From Helicobacter pylori (GTDB taxonomy: Bacteria > Campylobacterota > Campylobacteria > Campylobacterales > Helicobacteraceae): 64,000 nt of DNA. This document shows, one piece after another, positions 12,671 to 21,679 of the stretch. The notes under the pieces were generated by a model, which was not told where the DNA came from, did no database searches, and saw nothing but the letters and a program-made list of their open reading frames with translations. Numbering within the stretch: position 1 is the stretch's first letter; each line of letters begins with the position of its first letter. Position numbers and translations under genes: made by a program. Where the stretch lies: the NCBI RefSeq assembly GCF_001653455.1, contig NZ_CP011486.1, forward strand, positions 186,001 to 250,000, read 5' to 3'.

Positions 12671-13828
12671 ATGAAAGATAGTTTTCTTTTCACTTCAGAA
12701 TCAGTAACCGAAGGGCATCCTGATAAAATGGCCGATCAAATCAGCGATGCGGTTTTAGATTACATTATTGAGCGGGATAAAAAAGCCAAAGTCGCATGCG
12801 AGACTTTAGTTTCTAATGGTTTTTGCATGATCACTGGCGAGTTAAAAACTTCTGTTTATGCCCCGATGCAAGAGATTGCAAGAGAAGTGGTTAAAAAAAT
12901 TGGTTATACAGACGCTCTTTATGGCTTTGATTACAGGAGCGCGGCGGTTTTGAATGGCGTTGGCGAGCAAAGCCCTGATATTAATCAAGGCGTGGATAGA
13001 GAAGATGGCGAGATTGGGGCAGGGGATCAAGGGCTTATGTTTGGTTATGCGTGCAAAGAGACTCAAACGCTCATGCCTTTACCCATTCATTTAGCGCACC
13101 AGCTCACTTTCGCTCTGGCTCAAAAAAGAAAAGACAACACCTTGCCTTTTTTAAGGCCTGATGGCAAGTCTCAAGTGAGCGTTCGTTATGAGAATAATAA
13201 GCCTGTAAGCATTGATACGATTGTCATTTCTACCCAACATTCCCCGGAAGTTTCACAAAAGCATTTAAAAGAAGCGGTGATTGAAGAGATTGTGTATAAG
13301 GTTTTACCCAAAGAATATTTGCATGACAATATCAAGTTTTTTGTCAATCCCACAGGAAAATTCGTTATCGGTGGGCCGCAAGGCGATGCGGGATTGACGG
13401 GCAGAAAAATCATCGTGGACACTTATGGGGGGAGTTGCCCGCATGGAGGGGGAGCGTTTAGCGGGAAAGATCCTAGCAAAGTGGATAGGAGTGCAGCTTA
13501 TGCGGCCCGCTATGTGGCTAAAAATTTGGTAGCGAGTGGGGTTTGCGATAAAGCGACCGTGCAGCTTGCTTATGCGATTGGGGTTGTAGAGCCGGTGTCC
13601 ATTTATGTGAATACGCATAACACGAGCAAGTATTCAAGCGCAGAGTTGGAAAAATGCGTGAAATCGGTTTTCAAACTCACGCCAAAAGGTATTATTGAAA
13701 GCCTGGATTTGTTAAGGCCCATTTATTCGCTCACTTCAGCTTATGGGCATTTTGGGCGCGAGTTGGAGGCATTCACTTGGGAAAAGACCGACAAGGCTGA
13801 AGAGATTAAAGCGTTCTTTAAGCGTTAA
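12671..13828 (+). CDS. metK: S-adenosylmethionine synthase
   Basis: Makes S-adenosylmethionine from methionine and ATP, supplying the many DNA methyltransferases of H. pylori and other methylation. 385 residues, normal length. Family motifs: [20 protein letters not shown] at the N-terminus, the methionine/ATP loop [12 protein letters not shown], and the glycine-rich phosphate loop [19 protein letters not shown]. The ATG has AAGGA about 7 bases upstream. The protein is cytosolic, with no membrane or signal segment. Confidence 0.98.
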   Translation: MKDSFLFTSESVTEGHPDKMADQISDAVLDYIIERDKKAKVACETLVSNGFCMITGELKTSVYAPMQEIAREVVKKIGYTDALYGFDYRSAAVLNGVGEQSPDINQGVDREDGEIGAGDQGLMFGYACKETQTLMPLPIHLAHQLTFALAQKRKDNTLPFLRPDGKSQVSVRYENNKPVSIDTIVISTQHSPEVSQKHLKEAVIEEIVYKVLPKEYLHDNIKFFVNPTGKFVIGGPQGDAGLTGRKIIVDTYGGSCPHGGGAFSGKDPSKVDRSAAYAARYVAKNLVASGVCDKATVQLAYAIGVVEPVSIYVNTHNTSKYSSAELEKCVKSVFKLTPKGIIESLDLLRPIYSLTSAYGHFGRELEAFTWEKTDKAEEIKAFFKR

Positions 13829-13865
13829 AAAAATATTTTAAGGGTAATATTTTAAAAAATTTTTG

Positions 13866-13871
13866 TATAAT
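13866..13871 (+). promoter_or_regulatory. -10 box for ndk
   Basis: TATAAT preceded by TTTTG, 24 bases upstream of the TTG start of ndk. This leaves a leader of about 15 bases with the ribosome site inside it. Confidence 0.55.
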
Positions 13872-13894
13872 CAACAATTCACAAGGAGTTTAAA

Positions 13895-14308
13895 TTGAAA
13901 CAAAGAACGCTGTCTATTATTAAACCGGATGCACTTAAGAAGAAAGTGGTAGGCAAAATCATTGATCGCTTTGAGAGTAACGGCTTGGAAGTGATTGCCA
14001 TGAAACGCTTGCATTTGAGCGTTAAAGACGCTGAAAACTTTTATGCGATCCATAGAGAAAGACCTTTTTTTAAAGACTTGATAGAGTTTATGGTCAGTGG
14101 TCCGGTGGTGGTTATGGTTTTAGAAGGTAAAGACGCTGTGGCTAAAAACAGGGATCTCATGGGAGCGACGGATCCCAAACTCGCTCAAAAAGGCACTATC
14201 AGAGCGGATTTTGCTGAAAGCATTGACGCTAATGCGGTGCATGGGAGCGATAGCTTGGAAAACGCGCACAATGAAATCGCTTTCTTTTTTGCCGCTAGAG
14301 AGTTTTAA
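13895..14308 (+). CDS. ndk: Nucleoside diphosphate kinase
   Basis: Balances nucleoside triphosphate pools by phosphate transfer through a phosphohistidine, 137 residues. The catalytic histidine is His116 in the family motif [12 protein letters not shown]; the N-terminal [11 protein letters not shown] is also diagnostic. The gene starts with TTG: AAGGAG sits 6 bases upstream, and the protein from this point has the normal N-terminus, so the rare start is real. It heads a tight run into the YceD-like gene, rpmF and plsX. Confidence 0.97.
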   Translation: MKQRTLSIIKPDALKKKVVGKIIDRFESNGLEVIAMKRLHLSVKDAENFYAIHRERPFFKDLIEFMVSGPVVVMVLEGKDAVAKNRDLMGATDPKLAQKGTIRADFAESIDANAVHGSDSLENAHNEIAFFFAAREF

Positions 14309-14332
14309 GATTAAGAGCGTTTAAGAATAAGC

Positions 14333-14689
14333 ATGCAATTTGAAATGCGTAAAATCGCTTTTAATGCACCTAAAGCGTTTTCTTTGGAGCATGAGGGAGT
14401 GGTTTTAGAGGGTGAAGTTGTGCGAGTGGGGGCGAAATTGTTTCGCTTGAAAGCACAACTCAAGGGCGAGTTGGTGCTTATTTGCGATGCAAGCGGTAAA
14501 GAGTTTAAAAAAAGCCTTGATGAGTCGTTGGTTTTGCATATTTCAGACGGGTTGTGGGATACGCAAAGCCAAAGTTTGGATTTTGATAATTTAGATGTTA
14601 TTGAATCTTTCAATGGTTTTATTGATTTGAGCGAAATTTTACGCTCTGAAGTGGAGTCTATTAAATTAGACTACCATTACGCAGATTGA
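14333..14689 (+). CDS. YceD/DUF177-like protein upstream of rpmF
   Basis: Protein of 118 residues without signal peptide. Position directly before rpmF and plsX is the usual place of the YceD (DUF177) family, linked to 23S rRNA and large-subunit assembly. The layout fits: an early beta region (HEGVVLEGEVVRVGAKLF), a central LICDASGKEF where most members have Cys-x2-Cys, and a C-terminal DLSEILRSEVESIKLDYHY resembling the family's conserved helix. Here the second cysteine is absent, so zinc binding is unlikely. Assignment rests on synteny plus weak pattern resemblance. Confidence 0.6.
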   Translation: MQFEMRKIAFNAPKAFSLEHEGVVLEGEVVRVGAKLFRLKAQLKGELVLICDASGKEFKKSLDESLVLHISDGLWDTQSQSLDFDNLDVIESFNGFIDLSEILRSEVESIKLDYHYAD

Positions 14690-14704
14690 ATATAAGGAGA
14701 ATTT

Positions 14705-14851
14705 ATGGCAGTACCTGATAGAAGAGTGAGTAAGACAAGAGCGGCCAAGAGGCGTACGCATTATAGCGTTAAGTTGGCTAAGCCTATAAAAGCTAAAGAC
14801 GGCACTTGGAAGCTCCCACACCATATTAATAAATTCACTAAAGAATACTAA
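14705..14851 (+). CDS. rpmF: Ribosomal protein bL32
   Basis: Small basic protein of the large ribosomal subunit, 48 residues ([20 protein letters not shown] ...). The N-terminus MAVPxRRVSKTR is unmistakable for bL32. The usual zinc-finger cysteines are missing, a known zinc-independent form. Ribosome site AAGGAG lies 5 bases upstream of the ATG. Found between the YceD-like gene and plsX, the standard rpmF-plsX-fabH arrangement linking ribosome and phospholipid synthesis. Confidence 0.95.
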   Translation: MAVPDRRVSKTRAAKRRTHYSVKLAKPIKAKDGTWKLPHHINKFTKEY

Positions 14852-14913
14852 AAACTATCTTTAATGGTAGGGAGTGTTTTAAAGGATTGCAACAAGCCTT
14901 TTAAGGATGCATG

Positions 14914-15933
14914 ATGAAAATTGTAATAGACTTAATGGGGGCTGACCATGGGGTTTTACCCGTTATTGAGGGAGTCTCAAGGGCTTTAGAAAATAAGAGT
15001 TTTGGCGCTGTTTTAGTGGGGGATAAAGACAAAGCGACCCCTTTTATTTCTAAAGAGTTAGCCAGCAAAGTGGAAATGATCCACACGCAAGATTACATTA
15101 AGATGGAAGAAGCCGCCACTGAGGCGATTAAGCGTAAGGAATCTTCCATTTACTTGGGTATGGATATTTTGAAAAATGGGGCTGACGCTTTGATTTCGGC
15201 CGGGCATAGCGGGGCGACTATGGGTTTAGCGACCTTGCGTTTGGGGCGTATCAAGGGGGTTGAAAGGCCTGCTATTTGCACTTTAATGCCTAGTGTTGGC
15301 AAACGCCCTAGCGTGCTATTAGATGCGGGAGCGAACACGGATTGCAAGCCTGAATATTTGATTGATTTTGCTCTTATGGGGTATGAATACGCTAAAAGCG
15401 TGTTGCATTACGATAGCCCTAAGGTGGGTCTTTTGAGTAATGGCGAAGAAGATATTAAAGGGAACATGCTCGTTAAAGAAACGCATAAAATGTTAAAAGT
15501 TTATGATTTCTTTTATGGTAATGTGGAGGGGAATGATATTTTCAAAGGGGTTGTGGATGTGGTGGTTTGCGATGGCTTCATGGGGAATGTGGTCTTAAAA
15601 ACGACTGAAGGGGTCGCTAGCGCGATAGGCTCTATTTTTAAAGACGAGATTAAAAGTTGTCTTAAATCTAAAATAGGGGCTTTGATGCTTAAGAATGCGT
15701 TTGATACCCTAAGGCAAAAAACCGATTACGCTGAATATGGAGGAGCGCCGCTGTTGGGCGTGAATAAAAGCGTGATCATCAGCCATGGCAAGAGCAACGC
15801 CAGAGCCATTGAATGTGCGATTTATCAGGCTATTAGCGCTGTTGAAAGTCAGGTTTGTTTGAGGATCACCAAGGCGTTTGAGAGTTTGAAGCCTAGCGCT
15901 TCTGCACATCAAAGCGATCAACAAGACGCTTAA
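14914..15933 (+). CDS. plsX: Phosphate acyltransferase PlsX
   Basis: Converts acyl-ACP to acyl phosphate, the first step of the PlsX/PlsY route to phosphatidic acid. 339 residues from the ATG at 14914; an ATG directly before it (14911) is only 3 bases from the AAGGA ribosome site, so the second is better spaced. Family motifs: [13 protein letters not shown] at the N-terminus, [28 protein letters not shown] and [16 protein letters not shown]. Peripheral membrane protein without transmembrane helix. 24 bases before fabH. Confidence 0.95.
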   Translation: MKIVIDLMGADHGVLPVIEGVSRALENKSFGAVLVGDKDKATPFISKELASKVEMIHTQDYIKMEEAATEAIKRKESSIYLGMDILKNGADALISAGHSGATMGLATLRLGRIKGVERPAICTLMPSVGKRPSVLLDAGANTDCKPEYLIDFALMGYEYAKSVLHYDSPKVGLLSNGEEDIKGNMLVKETHKMLKVYDFFYGNVEGNDIFKGVVDVVVCDGFMGNVVLKTTEGVASAIGSIFKDEIKSCLKSKIGALMLKNAFDTLRQKTDYAEYGGAPLLGVNKSVIISHGKSNARAIECAIYQAISAVESQVCLRITKAFESLKPSASAHQSDQQDA

Positions 15934-15957
15934 AGATGACTATGTTAAGGGGATTGA

Positions 15958-16950
15958 ATGGAATTTTACGCTTCTCTTAAATCCATTGCTATGCATGCTC
16001 CAAGCGAATGCATAAAGAATGTAGCGTTTCAAGAATTTTTGGATACCAGCGATGAATGGATAGAAAAAAGGACCGGTATCAAAGAACGCCGTTTCGCTAG
16101 CGCTGGAGAAAAAAGCAGTGATTTAGGAGTGGTAGCGGCTAAACAAGCCATAGAAAGGGCGCATTTAACTCCGCAAGACATTGATTTAGTGGTTGTAGCG
16201 ACTTTAAGCCCTGATTTTTTAGCCATGCCTTCAACCGCTTGTGTGTTGAGCGCGAAATTGGGCATTGAAAACAAACCGGCGTTTGATATTTCAGCCGCTT
16301 GCACGGGTTTTATTTACCTTTTGTCAGTGGCTAAAGCTTATGTGGAAAGCGGGATGTATGAAAATGTGCTGGTTGTGGGGGCAGAAAAAACGAGCAGCGT
16401 GTTGGATTTTAAGGATAGGGGGACTTGCATTTTGTTTGGCGATGGGGCTGGGGCGTGCGTGATAGGCAGAACCAAGCATTTAAAAGAAAGCATTTTAGAT
16501 GTGCAAATTTCAGCAAACGGAAATTTTTCTAATTACCTCTACACGCCAAGGACTCTCAAACCCACGCCTTTCAACGCTAAAGAAGAGGATTCAAATCCTT
16601 TTTTGTGCATGAAAGGTAATGAAGTGTTTAAGCTAGCGGTGAAAACGCTTTTAAAAGATGTGGAAATGATTTTAGAAAAAAACGCCCTCAAACCTGAAGA
16701 CGTGCGTTTGTTTATCCCGCATCAAGCTAATTTGAGGATCATTCAAGCGGTGCGAGAGCATTTGGATTTTAAAGATGAGCAAGTGGTTTTGACCGTGCAT
16801 AAATACGGCAACACTTCAGCAGCGAGTATCCCTATGGCCATGTGTGAAGCTTATGAAGAAGGGCGTTTGAAAAAAGGCGATTTGATGCTTTTAGACGCTT
16901 TTGGTGGGGGATTGACTTGGGGTTCAGCGTTAGTGTATTTTGGGGGATAA
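15958..16950 (+). CDS. fabH: 3-oxoacyl-[acyl-carrier-protein] synthase III
   Basis: Starts fatty-acid synthesis by condensing acetyl-CoA with malonyl-ACP. 330 residues, thiolase fold. The catalytic triad is visible: Cys115 in ISAACTGF, His in [11 protein letters not shown] and Asn in [10 protein letters not shown]. The family N-terminal motif [18 protein letters not shown] is present. The ATG follows AAGGGGATTGA. Downstream partner of plsX; a small exported-protein gene follows after 21 bases. Confidence 0.97.
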   Translation: MEFYASLKSIAMHAPSECIKNVAFQEFLDTSDEWIEKRTGIKERRFASAGEKSSDLGVVAAKQAIERAHLTPQDIDLVVVATLSPDFLAMPSTACVLSAKLGIENKPAFDISAACTGFIYLLSVAKAYVESGMYENVLVVGAEKTSSVLDFKDRGTCILFGDGAGACVIGRTKHLKESILDVQISANGNFSNYLYTPRTLKPTPFNAKEEDSNPFLCMKGNEVFKLAVKTLLKDVEMILEKNALKPEDVRLFIPHQANLRIIQAVREHLDFKDEQVVLTVHKYGNTSAASIPMAMCEAYEEGRLKKGDLMLLDAFGGGLTWGSALVYFGG

Positions 16951-16971
16951 AAAGGATTAAAAGGAGTATTG

Positions 16972-17274
16972 ATGAAAAAGATGATTTTTTTATTTTTAAT
17001 GGTGTTGGGGGGGTTAAAGTCGCAAAGCACTTATTGCAGCGATTTTTGCGAAGGCACTCCAGAGAGTCGTATCCCTCCTATGGGGTTTCATTTTAGTTTT
17101 GTGCATTCAGTAAAATATTACTTGCAAGACCCACAAGAGCGCGATCACAAGCTTAAAAAATGCCACGAAGCTTTTGACTCTACGCTTAAGGTTAATTTTA
17201 TTACGAAGTCTTTTAAAAAGGATTGCAAGCATGCACAAATGGCTTTAGAGCAAGCTCAAAAAGAAACTCCATAA
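16972..17274 (+). CDS. Small exported cysteine-containing protein (HP0203-like)
   Basis: 100-residue protein of unknown function. The ATG at 16972 has AAGGAG 6 bases upstream. A signal peptide is clear: MKKMIFLFLMVLGGLKSQS followed by a polar mature part. The mature part holds four cysteines (YCSDFC, KKCHEAF, KDCKHAQ), suggesting disulfides made in the periplasm. No domain recognised. It follows fabH closely and is probably the last gene of that operon. Confidence 0.75.
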   Translation: MKKMIFLFLMVLGGLKSQSTYCSDFCEGTPESRIPPMGFHFSFVHSVKYYLQDPQERDHKLKKCHEAFDSTLKVNFITKSFKKDCKHAQMALEQAQKETP

Positions 17275-17339
17275 AGGGGGTTTCTTTAGGGATTTTATTT
17301 CTTATAGCAGAAATTATTTTTAAAGTAAAGAACAGATAA

Positions 17340-17625
17340 TATTTATATTAATTAGAGATTTAATATTTATTCTAATACCTGTTATTATTATTGGATTAAT
17401 ATTGGCAGGTATTAGAAGCGTTGTAAGAGGCTTTATGAGGCATGGATGATGAAGATGCTAGTAATGATGGTTTCTTTAGCAGAATATGGGATAAGTTTGT
17501 AGAATATTTTATATATACTCTATGTGTATAGCATTTCTTCTTCCTTATATAATTGGTCCAATTATTATCATAATATGTATTTTATCTGAGTTAGGCTACA
17601 TAACTTTCTTTAACTTCATAAGATA
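17340..17625 (+). pseudogene. Decayed small membrane-protein gene
   Basis: One frame reads RDLIFILIPVIIIGLILAG then RSVVRGFMRHG and stops at about 17447; a second frame continues DDEDASNDGFFSRIWDKFVE and stops near 17530; a third continues CIAFLLPYIIGPIIIIICIL to a stop at 17625. Joined, they give a protein of about 90 residues with two membrane helices separated by an acidic loop. No start codon with a ribosome site is visible, so the head may also be lost. Family unknown. Confidence 0.45.
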
Positions 17626-17817
17626 AATAACTGCCTGTTATAATAGTCGGTTATATTTATCCTTTTATTATTTTTTACTGCTTCTTTAATTTCTTTTTGA
17701 CCCCCAATTGGTCCAATGTTTAGTAGCATCTCAACTAAAAACATAAAAATTCAATCAACAGCCAATTGAAAATTAAGTATAGGTTACTGCAACTAACTTT
17801 AATATTTTTTAGTTTTT

Positions 17818-17955
17818 TAAAAAATAAGGATTTTGGCTATTTTGTTTTATCATAAAACGCTTAAAGGGATGGGGGTATTTTATTGATGCTTTCTGCAACC
17901 CCCTTTCAAATCTCCTAAGATCGCTTCATTAAAGAAGTTATGAATGAATCAAGCT
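17818..17955 (+). repeat. Dispersed intergenic repeat, copy E
   Basis: Shares the ordered blocks of the family: AAAATAAGGATTTTGGCTAT, TTTTGTTTTATCATAAAACG, CTTAAAGGGATGGGGGTATT, CAACCCCC, AAATCTCCTAA, AGAAGTTAT and a CAAGCTT end. Same orientation as copies near 42.5 and 44.4 kb. The G-run and C-run can pair. Confidence 0.65.
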
Positions 17956-17985
17956 TTCACTCTAGTAGAAGCTTAGAAGCTTTTT

Positions 17986-18369
17986 TTATTGAGAAAATTT
18001 GTGGTAATATTCGCCCTTGTCCGTGATGATTTTAACTTCTAATAATTGGTTAGGCTTGCAATCTAGGCGGTAAAATATTTGTTGCGAATACTTTAATTCA
18101 TGGTTAAAAAGTTTTTCTTTTTTGAACTTATCGCCAAATTTTGGCTCCACTTTTTTAGTCGCTTCGCATGAATTACCCCTATTGACAATGAGATTTTTAA
18201 TCACCACCGGTTCATCGTTCATAGAAGTGATGCTCAAAAGACTGGAATCCGTCATTTTCCCCATGAGTTTCCCCCCAGTTGCGCGATAATCTAACTTAAA
18301 ATCCAAATCCTTCGCCCCCAAATAAACACCGCTTATAGTTAGCAAGCTCAAACACATTTTTTTAAACAT
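17986..18369 (-). CDS. Small exported protein, function unknown
   Basis: 127-residue protein. ATG at 18369 with AAAGGA 5 bases upstream; a TTG just before is less well spaced. Signal peptide MFKKMCLSLLTISGVYLGAK, then a soluble domain with two cysteines (GNSCEATKK and RLDCKPNQ) that could form a disulfide. Ends in a beta-rich tail (LEVKIITDKGEYYHKF). No family recognised. It lies downstream of the large OLD-family gene on the same strand, 77 bases away, but has its own ribosome site and unrelated character. Confidence 0.7.
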   Translation of the reverse strand: MFKKMCLSLLTISGVYLGAKDLDFKLDYRATGGKLMGKMTDSSLLSITSMNDEPVVIKNLIVNRGNSCEATKKVEPKFGDKFKKEKLFNHELKYSQQIFYRLDCKPNQLLEVKIITDKGEYYHKFSQ

Positions 18370-18446
18370 CAAAATCCTTTCGCTAGTAATATTTGTGGGG
18401 TATTATAATCAAATTTGATATATCCTTTTTTAATCGTTTGTTGCGT

Positions 18447-21400
18447 TTAGTTTTTGATCAAGTTTGTAGCCCATGCAATCCATTTGAATAATTTTAGAAA
18501 ATTTCTTTTTGTTTGTTTTTCTACCGCATCTTTTCCGCCATATAAAAGCCTTGTTTTAAAAGCCATGGCCAATTCTATACGCTTGCTTTGGGTGTATTCT
18601 TTTTTATCGTGTTCGCTAAATAAATCTTCAATTTGTTTGAATTTTTTATCGCATTGTGAGAGTTGTAAAATTGTGATAGGATCGCCCATTTCTTTATTCT
18701 TTTCTTTGAATCGTTCGCTTGTTACTTGTTGATCGGCATCATCTTTCCTGTCATCATCTATCAAAATAATAGGGTGATTGTCTAACTCGCAAAGTTTTTG
18801 AATGGTTTCTTTCATATCGTTTGAATTGTTTTTAAGCCCTGAAATGGGTAAGAAAGTGAAAGGAATGGGGTTGTCTTTGTATTCTTGCTCATTGAAATAC
18901 AATTTAAAAGCACTCAAATAACAATAATCTGTGATGCCTTCTACAAAGATGATTCGGTGTTTTTGGGGGTTATGAAAAACATGCTGACCCACCCCTAAAG
19001 AGCGTTTGATTTTATCTAGGGCGTCGGAGTCTCTTTGCACATTATTTAGGGGGTAATTAAAGTGATTGTTAATCGCAGAGCTTTCTGTTTCTTTTTCCAC
19101 AATCCTTATTTCATCTAAATGATCTGTATCCACTAAAAAGGGGTCATGGATGGCTAAAACAAAGCTAACATGATTTTTATGAGCGTATTCTTTTAAAAAT
19201 TTCCTAAAATTCTTTCTAGCTGGCACGCTCAAATGAGTGGCTGGCTCGTCCATGACATAGATAATATTCTTGTTAAGGCTAAAATGTGATCCCCAATTAT
19301 AAAGAAAGCCAAACATGAAGTTAAACGCCCATTGAAAACCGGTGCTTTGCTGGCTTAAGATGACTGGTTCATTTTGATTGTGGGATTTTCTGCAATCATA
19401 AATTTCAAGTTTTATTTCATATGCCGTAGATTTCTTTGAATAATCATAAAATTTGTTATTGTGTTGAACACGAATTTTTAATTGGTAACTATCTTGACGC
19501 TCGTCTTCAGCGATCGCTAAAAGCTCGTTAAATTCTTTTGCGATTAAAGAATTTATTTTTAATTGCATGTTGTATTCTAAAATTTCTGCAATATTTTCTA
19601 ATATTTCTGTAAAACTTACTTTAAATAAAAGAGGGCTTGTGCCATTCTTAAAAAATTCAAATTGCCATACATTATTATTGTATTCGCCTTTTACTTCAGT
19701 TGAAAGATATTCTGATCGTTTGATCTCTTTTTGATCGATTTCTTGCAAGTATTTTTTAGGGATATTGAACGATTTTTCAGAATTATAGATTACTAAATCA
19801 TTATTTTTGTCAAATATTATTATTTCTAACGCTTGACCATCTTTTAAAATTCTCCCAAAAAAATTCCAAATTTCATTAGGATAAAAGCTCGTTTTTCTAA
19901 ACAATGAATTTCTAAAGAACCAATCCGATTGGTTAAATTCAAGAGAGGAAGAATAATCAACGAAAGTAAATAATGTAGTCTTAAGGTCATTATCTGTGAT
20001 TTTTGACTTTTTATATTCTTTAACGATTGGCACGAGTTCGTCAAATTTATAAGATAAACCATTGTTTATATTTAGATGAAAGTTAAACGCTGTATAAGGG
20101 TTACACTCTCGGCAATACTCTGCGAACTCAAAATAATTTTTACTTTGTTTGAGTCTTTTCTTATTTATTTCAAATTTGTCCTTGATTTCATCAATATTTT
20201 TAGGGAACAAAGAAGCGTTGCTTGTTTCATCTAAAATTTTTATACTCTCCCATAAAGATCTTTTTATTGGTTCAGAAAGCTTGCTGTCTCTGTGTCGCTC
20301 AATTTCTGAATTGACTAATAAATCTATTTGTTTCAAATAAAACTGACACATCATGGATTTAATGTCTTTAGACACATCATTAACGGCATGACTTACTATA
20401 TAATTTTTGCATATTTGTTGGATATTATCTAGCAAGACATCATAATTAAATTCTAAAACTTTTTTGTTCTTGCAGTAATTTTCAATTTTTTGGATCAGTA
20501 TTTCTTTTTGCTTCTCAAAATCGTTTCTTGTTTTATCAAGGGCTTTTAAAGAATTTTTAACTTTCTTTTTAAGGCTGATTATATTTGATCGGAATTCTTT
20601 AAATTGTTGTTTAAAATTTTCATTGATAGGGTATTTTTTATCTATCTCTTTAATAATATCTTTCACTTCAGTTTTTGGTGTGAATTTTGTATTAAAGGCG
20701 GTAGTTTTAAAAATTTCATCTAAACTTTTTATTTTGTTTGAAATATTTGTTTTGATTTCTTTTTCACTAAGTTTTTTAAAACAAGAATAAATTTTTGCTA
20801 ATTGATCTTGTTTGTGTTCCCCCATGACAAAAAATTCATCTGAGTTGTATTTTTTATCAGGCGTATTGCTTTTTATGATTTCTTTGATGCACTGACAAAA
20901 AGTTTTAATCCATTCACTATTACCGCTTAAATATTTAATGAATTCTTTGAGAAGCAGATTGTTGGTTGCATTGGCATATTTGGTTACAAGCTCGCTCAAG
21001 TTTAATTTTTCTTTATAAAAATCTAAAAATGATTCTAATGAATTGCAAGAAGCTATAAGATTTATAAAATTACTCACAAAAGTGCAAACATTTGAATAAT
21101 CGTCATTGTTAATGGGAATAGAAACGAAATTACTGCTTTGTTCCCCTAAAGCTTTTACATGCTTTTCAAAAGGATAAACAATTAGCGTTTTTGATAATTC
21201 CTTTACTTCTTCGTTAATTTCCTTAAACCGGATTTTCAAATCCACGCAAGAAAAATCTGTGGTTTTATTGTTAAAGCTTGTTTCTTCTTCTAAGCTTAAA
21301 AGGGTATCTTTTTCATGAGTTTTGAAATAATCTTCCTTGCTGCAAAGTTTAACACCCGCATCATTAAAGATTGTCAAAGCCTCTAAAACATTGCTTTTGC

Positions 21401-21539
21401 CGACATTATTTTCCCCCACTAAAACCACTAAGCCCCCATGCTTTTCTTCAAAATCTGAATTTAAAAGCAATCCTGCAGGCAATTTTCTACCCAAATTCCT
21501 AAAATTGCACAATTTCAAAACGCGCTTATGAAGTTTCAT
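18447..21539 (-). CDS. OLD-family ATPase with TOPRIM-like nuclease domain
   Basis: Large accessory protein of 1030 residues. Start taken at the ATG at 21539 (MKLHKRVLKLCNF), preceded by AAGGG; an upstream extension of 22 residues lacks a ribosome site. N-terminal SMC/RecF-type ATPase half: Walker A GENNVGKSNVLEAL at about residues 42-55. A long charged helical insert follows (coiled coil likely about 290-420). The second ATPase half has a signature-like LSQQSTGFQWAFNF, Walker B IIYVMDEPATHLS at about 769-781 and a switch histidine in VLAIHDPF. The C-terminus looks like TOPRIM: IIFVEGITD (Glu877) and IILIDDDRKDD (Asp938-940). OLD proteins are nucleases used in phage exclusion; GajA of Gabija is a relative, but no UvrD-like partner is next to it. 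Much more AT-rich than neighbours and flanked by decayed sequence, so probably acquired. Antiphage role is inference. Confidence 0.82.
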   Translation of the reverse strand: MKLHKRVLKLCNFRNLGRKLPAGLLLNSDFEEKHGGLVVLVGENNVGKSNVLEALTIFNDAGVKLCSKEDYFKTHEKDTLLSLEEETSFNNKTTDFSCVDLKIRFKEINEEVKELSKTLIVYPFEKHVKALGEQSSNFVSIPINNDDYSNVCTFVSNFINLIASCNSLESFLDFYKEKLNLSELVTKYANATNNLLLKEFIKYLSGNSEWIKTFCQCIKEIIKSNTPDKKYNSDEFFVMGEHKQDQLAKIYSCFKKLSEKEIKTNISNKIKSLDEIFKTTAFNTKFTPKTEVKDIIKEIDKKYPINENFKQQFKEFRSNIISLKKKVKNSLKALDKTRNDFEKQKEILIQKIENYCKNKKVLEFNYDVLLDNIQQICKNYIVSHAVNDVSKDIKSMMCQFYLKQIDLLVNSEIERHRDSKLSEPIKRSLWESIKILDETSNASLFPKNIDEIKDKFEINKKRLKQSKNYFEFAEYCRECNPYTAFNFHLNINNGLSYKFDELVPIVKEYKKSKITDNDLKTTLFTFVDYSSSLEFNQSDWFFRNSLFRKTSFYPNEIWNFFGRILKDGQALEIIIFDKNNDLVIYNSEKSFNIPKKYLQEIDQKEIKRSEYLSTEVKGEYNNNVWQFEFFKNGTSPLLFKVSFTEILENIAEILEYNMQLKINSLIAKEFNELLAIAEDERQDSYQLKIRVQHNNKFYDYSKKSTAYEIKLEIYDCRKSHNQNEPVILSQQSTGFQWAFNFMFGFLYNWGSHFSLNKNIIYVMDEPATHLSVPARKNFRKFLKEYAHKNHVSFVLAIHDPFLVDTDHLDEIRIVEKETESSAINNHFNYPLNNVQRDSDALDKIKRSLGVGQHVFHNPQKHRIIFVEGITDYCYLSAFKLYFNEQEYKDNPIPFTFLPISGLKNNSNDMKETIQKLCELDNHPIILIDDDRKDDADQQVTSERFKEKNKEMGDPITILQLSQCDKKFKQIEDLFSEHDKKEYTQSKRIELAMAFKTRLLYGGKDAVEKQTKRNFLKLFKWIAWATNLIKN

Positions 21540-21679
21540 GCCTTGCCCTTTATTTTTTATACTACTTAATATAGCGCAAACCCATTTAAGGCAAATTTTT
21601 GACAATGCATCAATTTAATGCAAAATTAAACAAAATATGTTATAAAGAAGCCTTAAATACTATCATTTTAAGGATTAAA

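Larger units (their letters stand above)
17275..17985. other. Gene-free stretch with remnants and one dispersed repeat
   Basis: About 710 bases without an intact gene. It holds a frameshifted small membrane-protein coding remnant (17340-17625), a 42-codon minus-strand ORF without a ribosome site (17616-17744) and one copy of the dispersed intergenic repeat (17818-17955). Very AT-rich compared with flanking genes. Confidence 0.7.

Noticed and set aside
17616-17744. 42-codon minus-strand ORF starting MFLVEMLLNIGP
   Set aside because: No ribosome site, overlaps a decayed membrane-protein frame, and has no recognisable family.
21599-21679. 27-residue N-terminal extension of Mrp
   Set aside because: No ribosome site at 21599, whereas the ATG at 21680 has AAGGA at good spacing and gives the family N-terminus.
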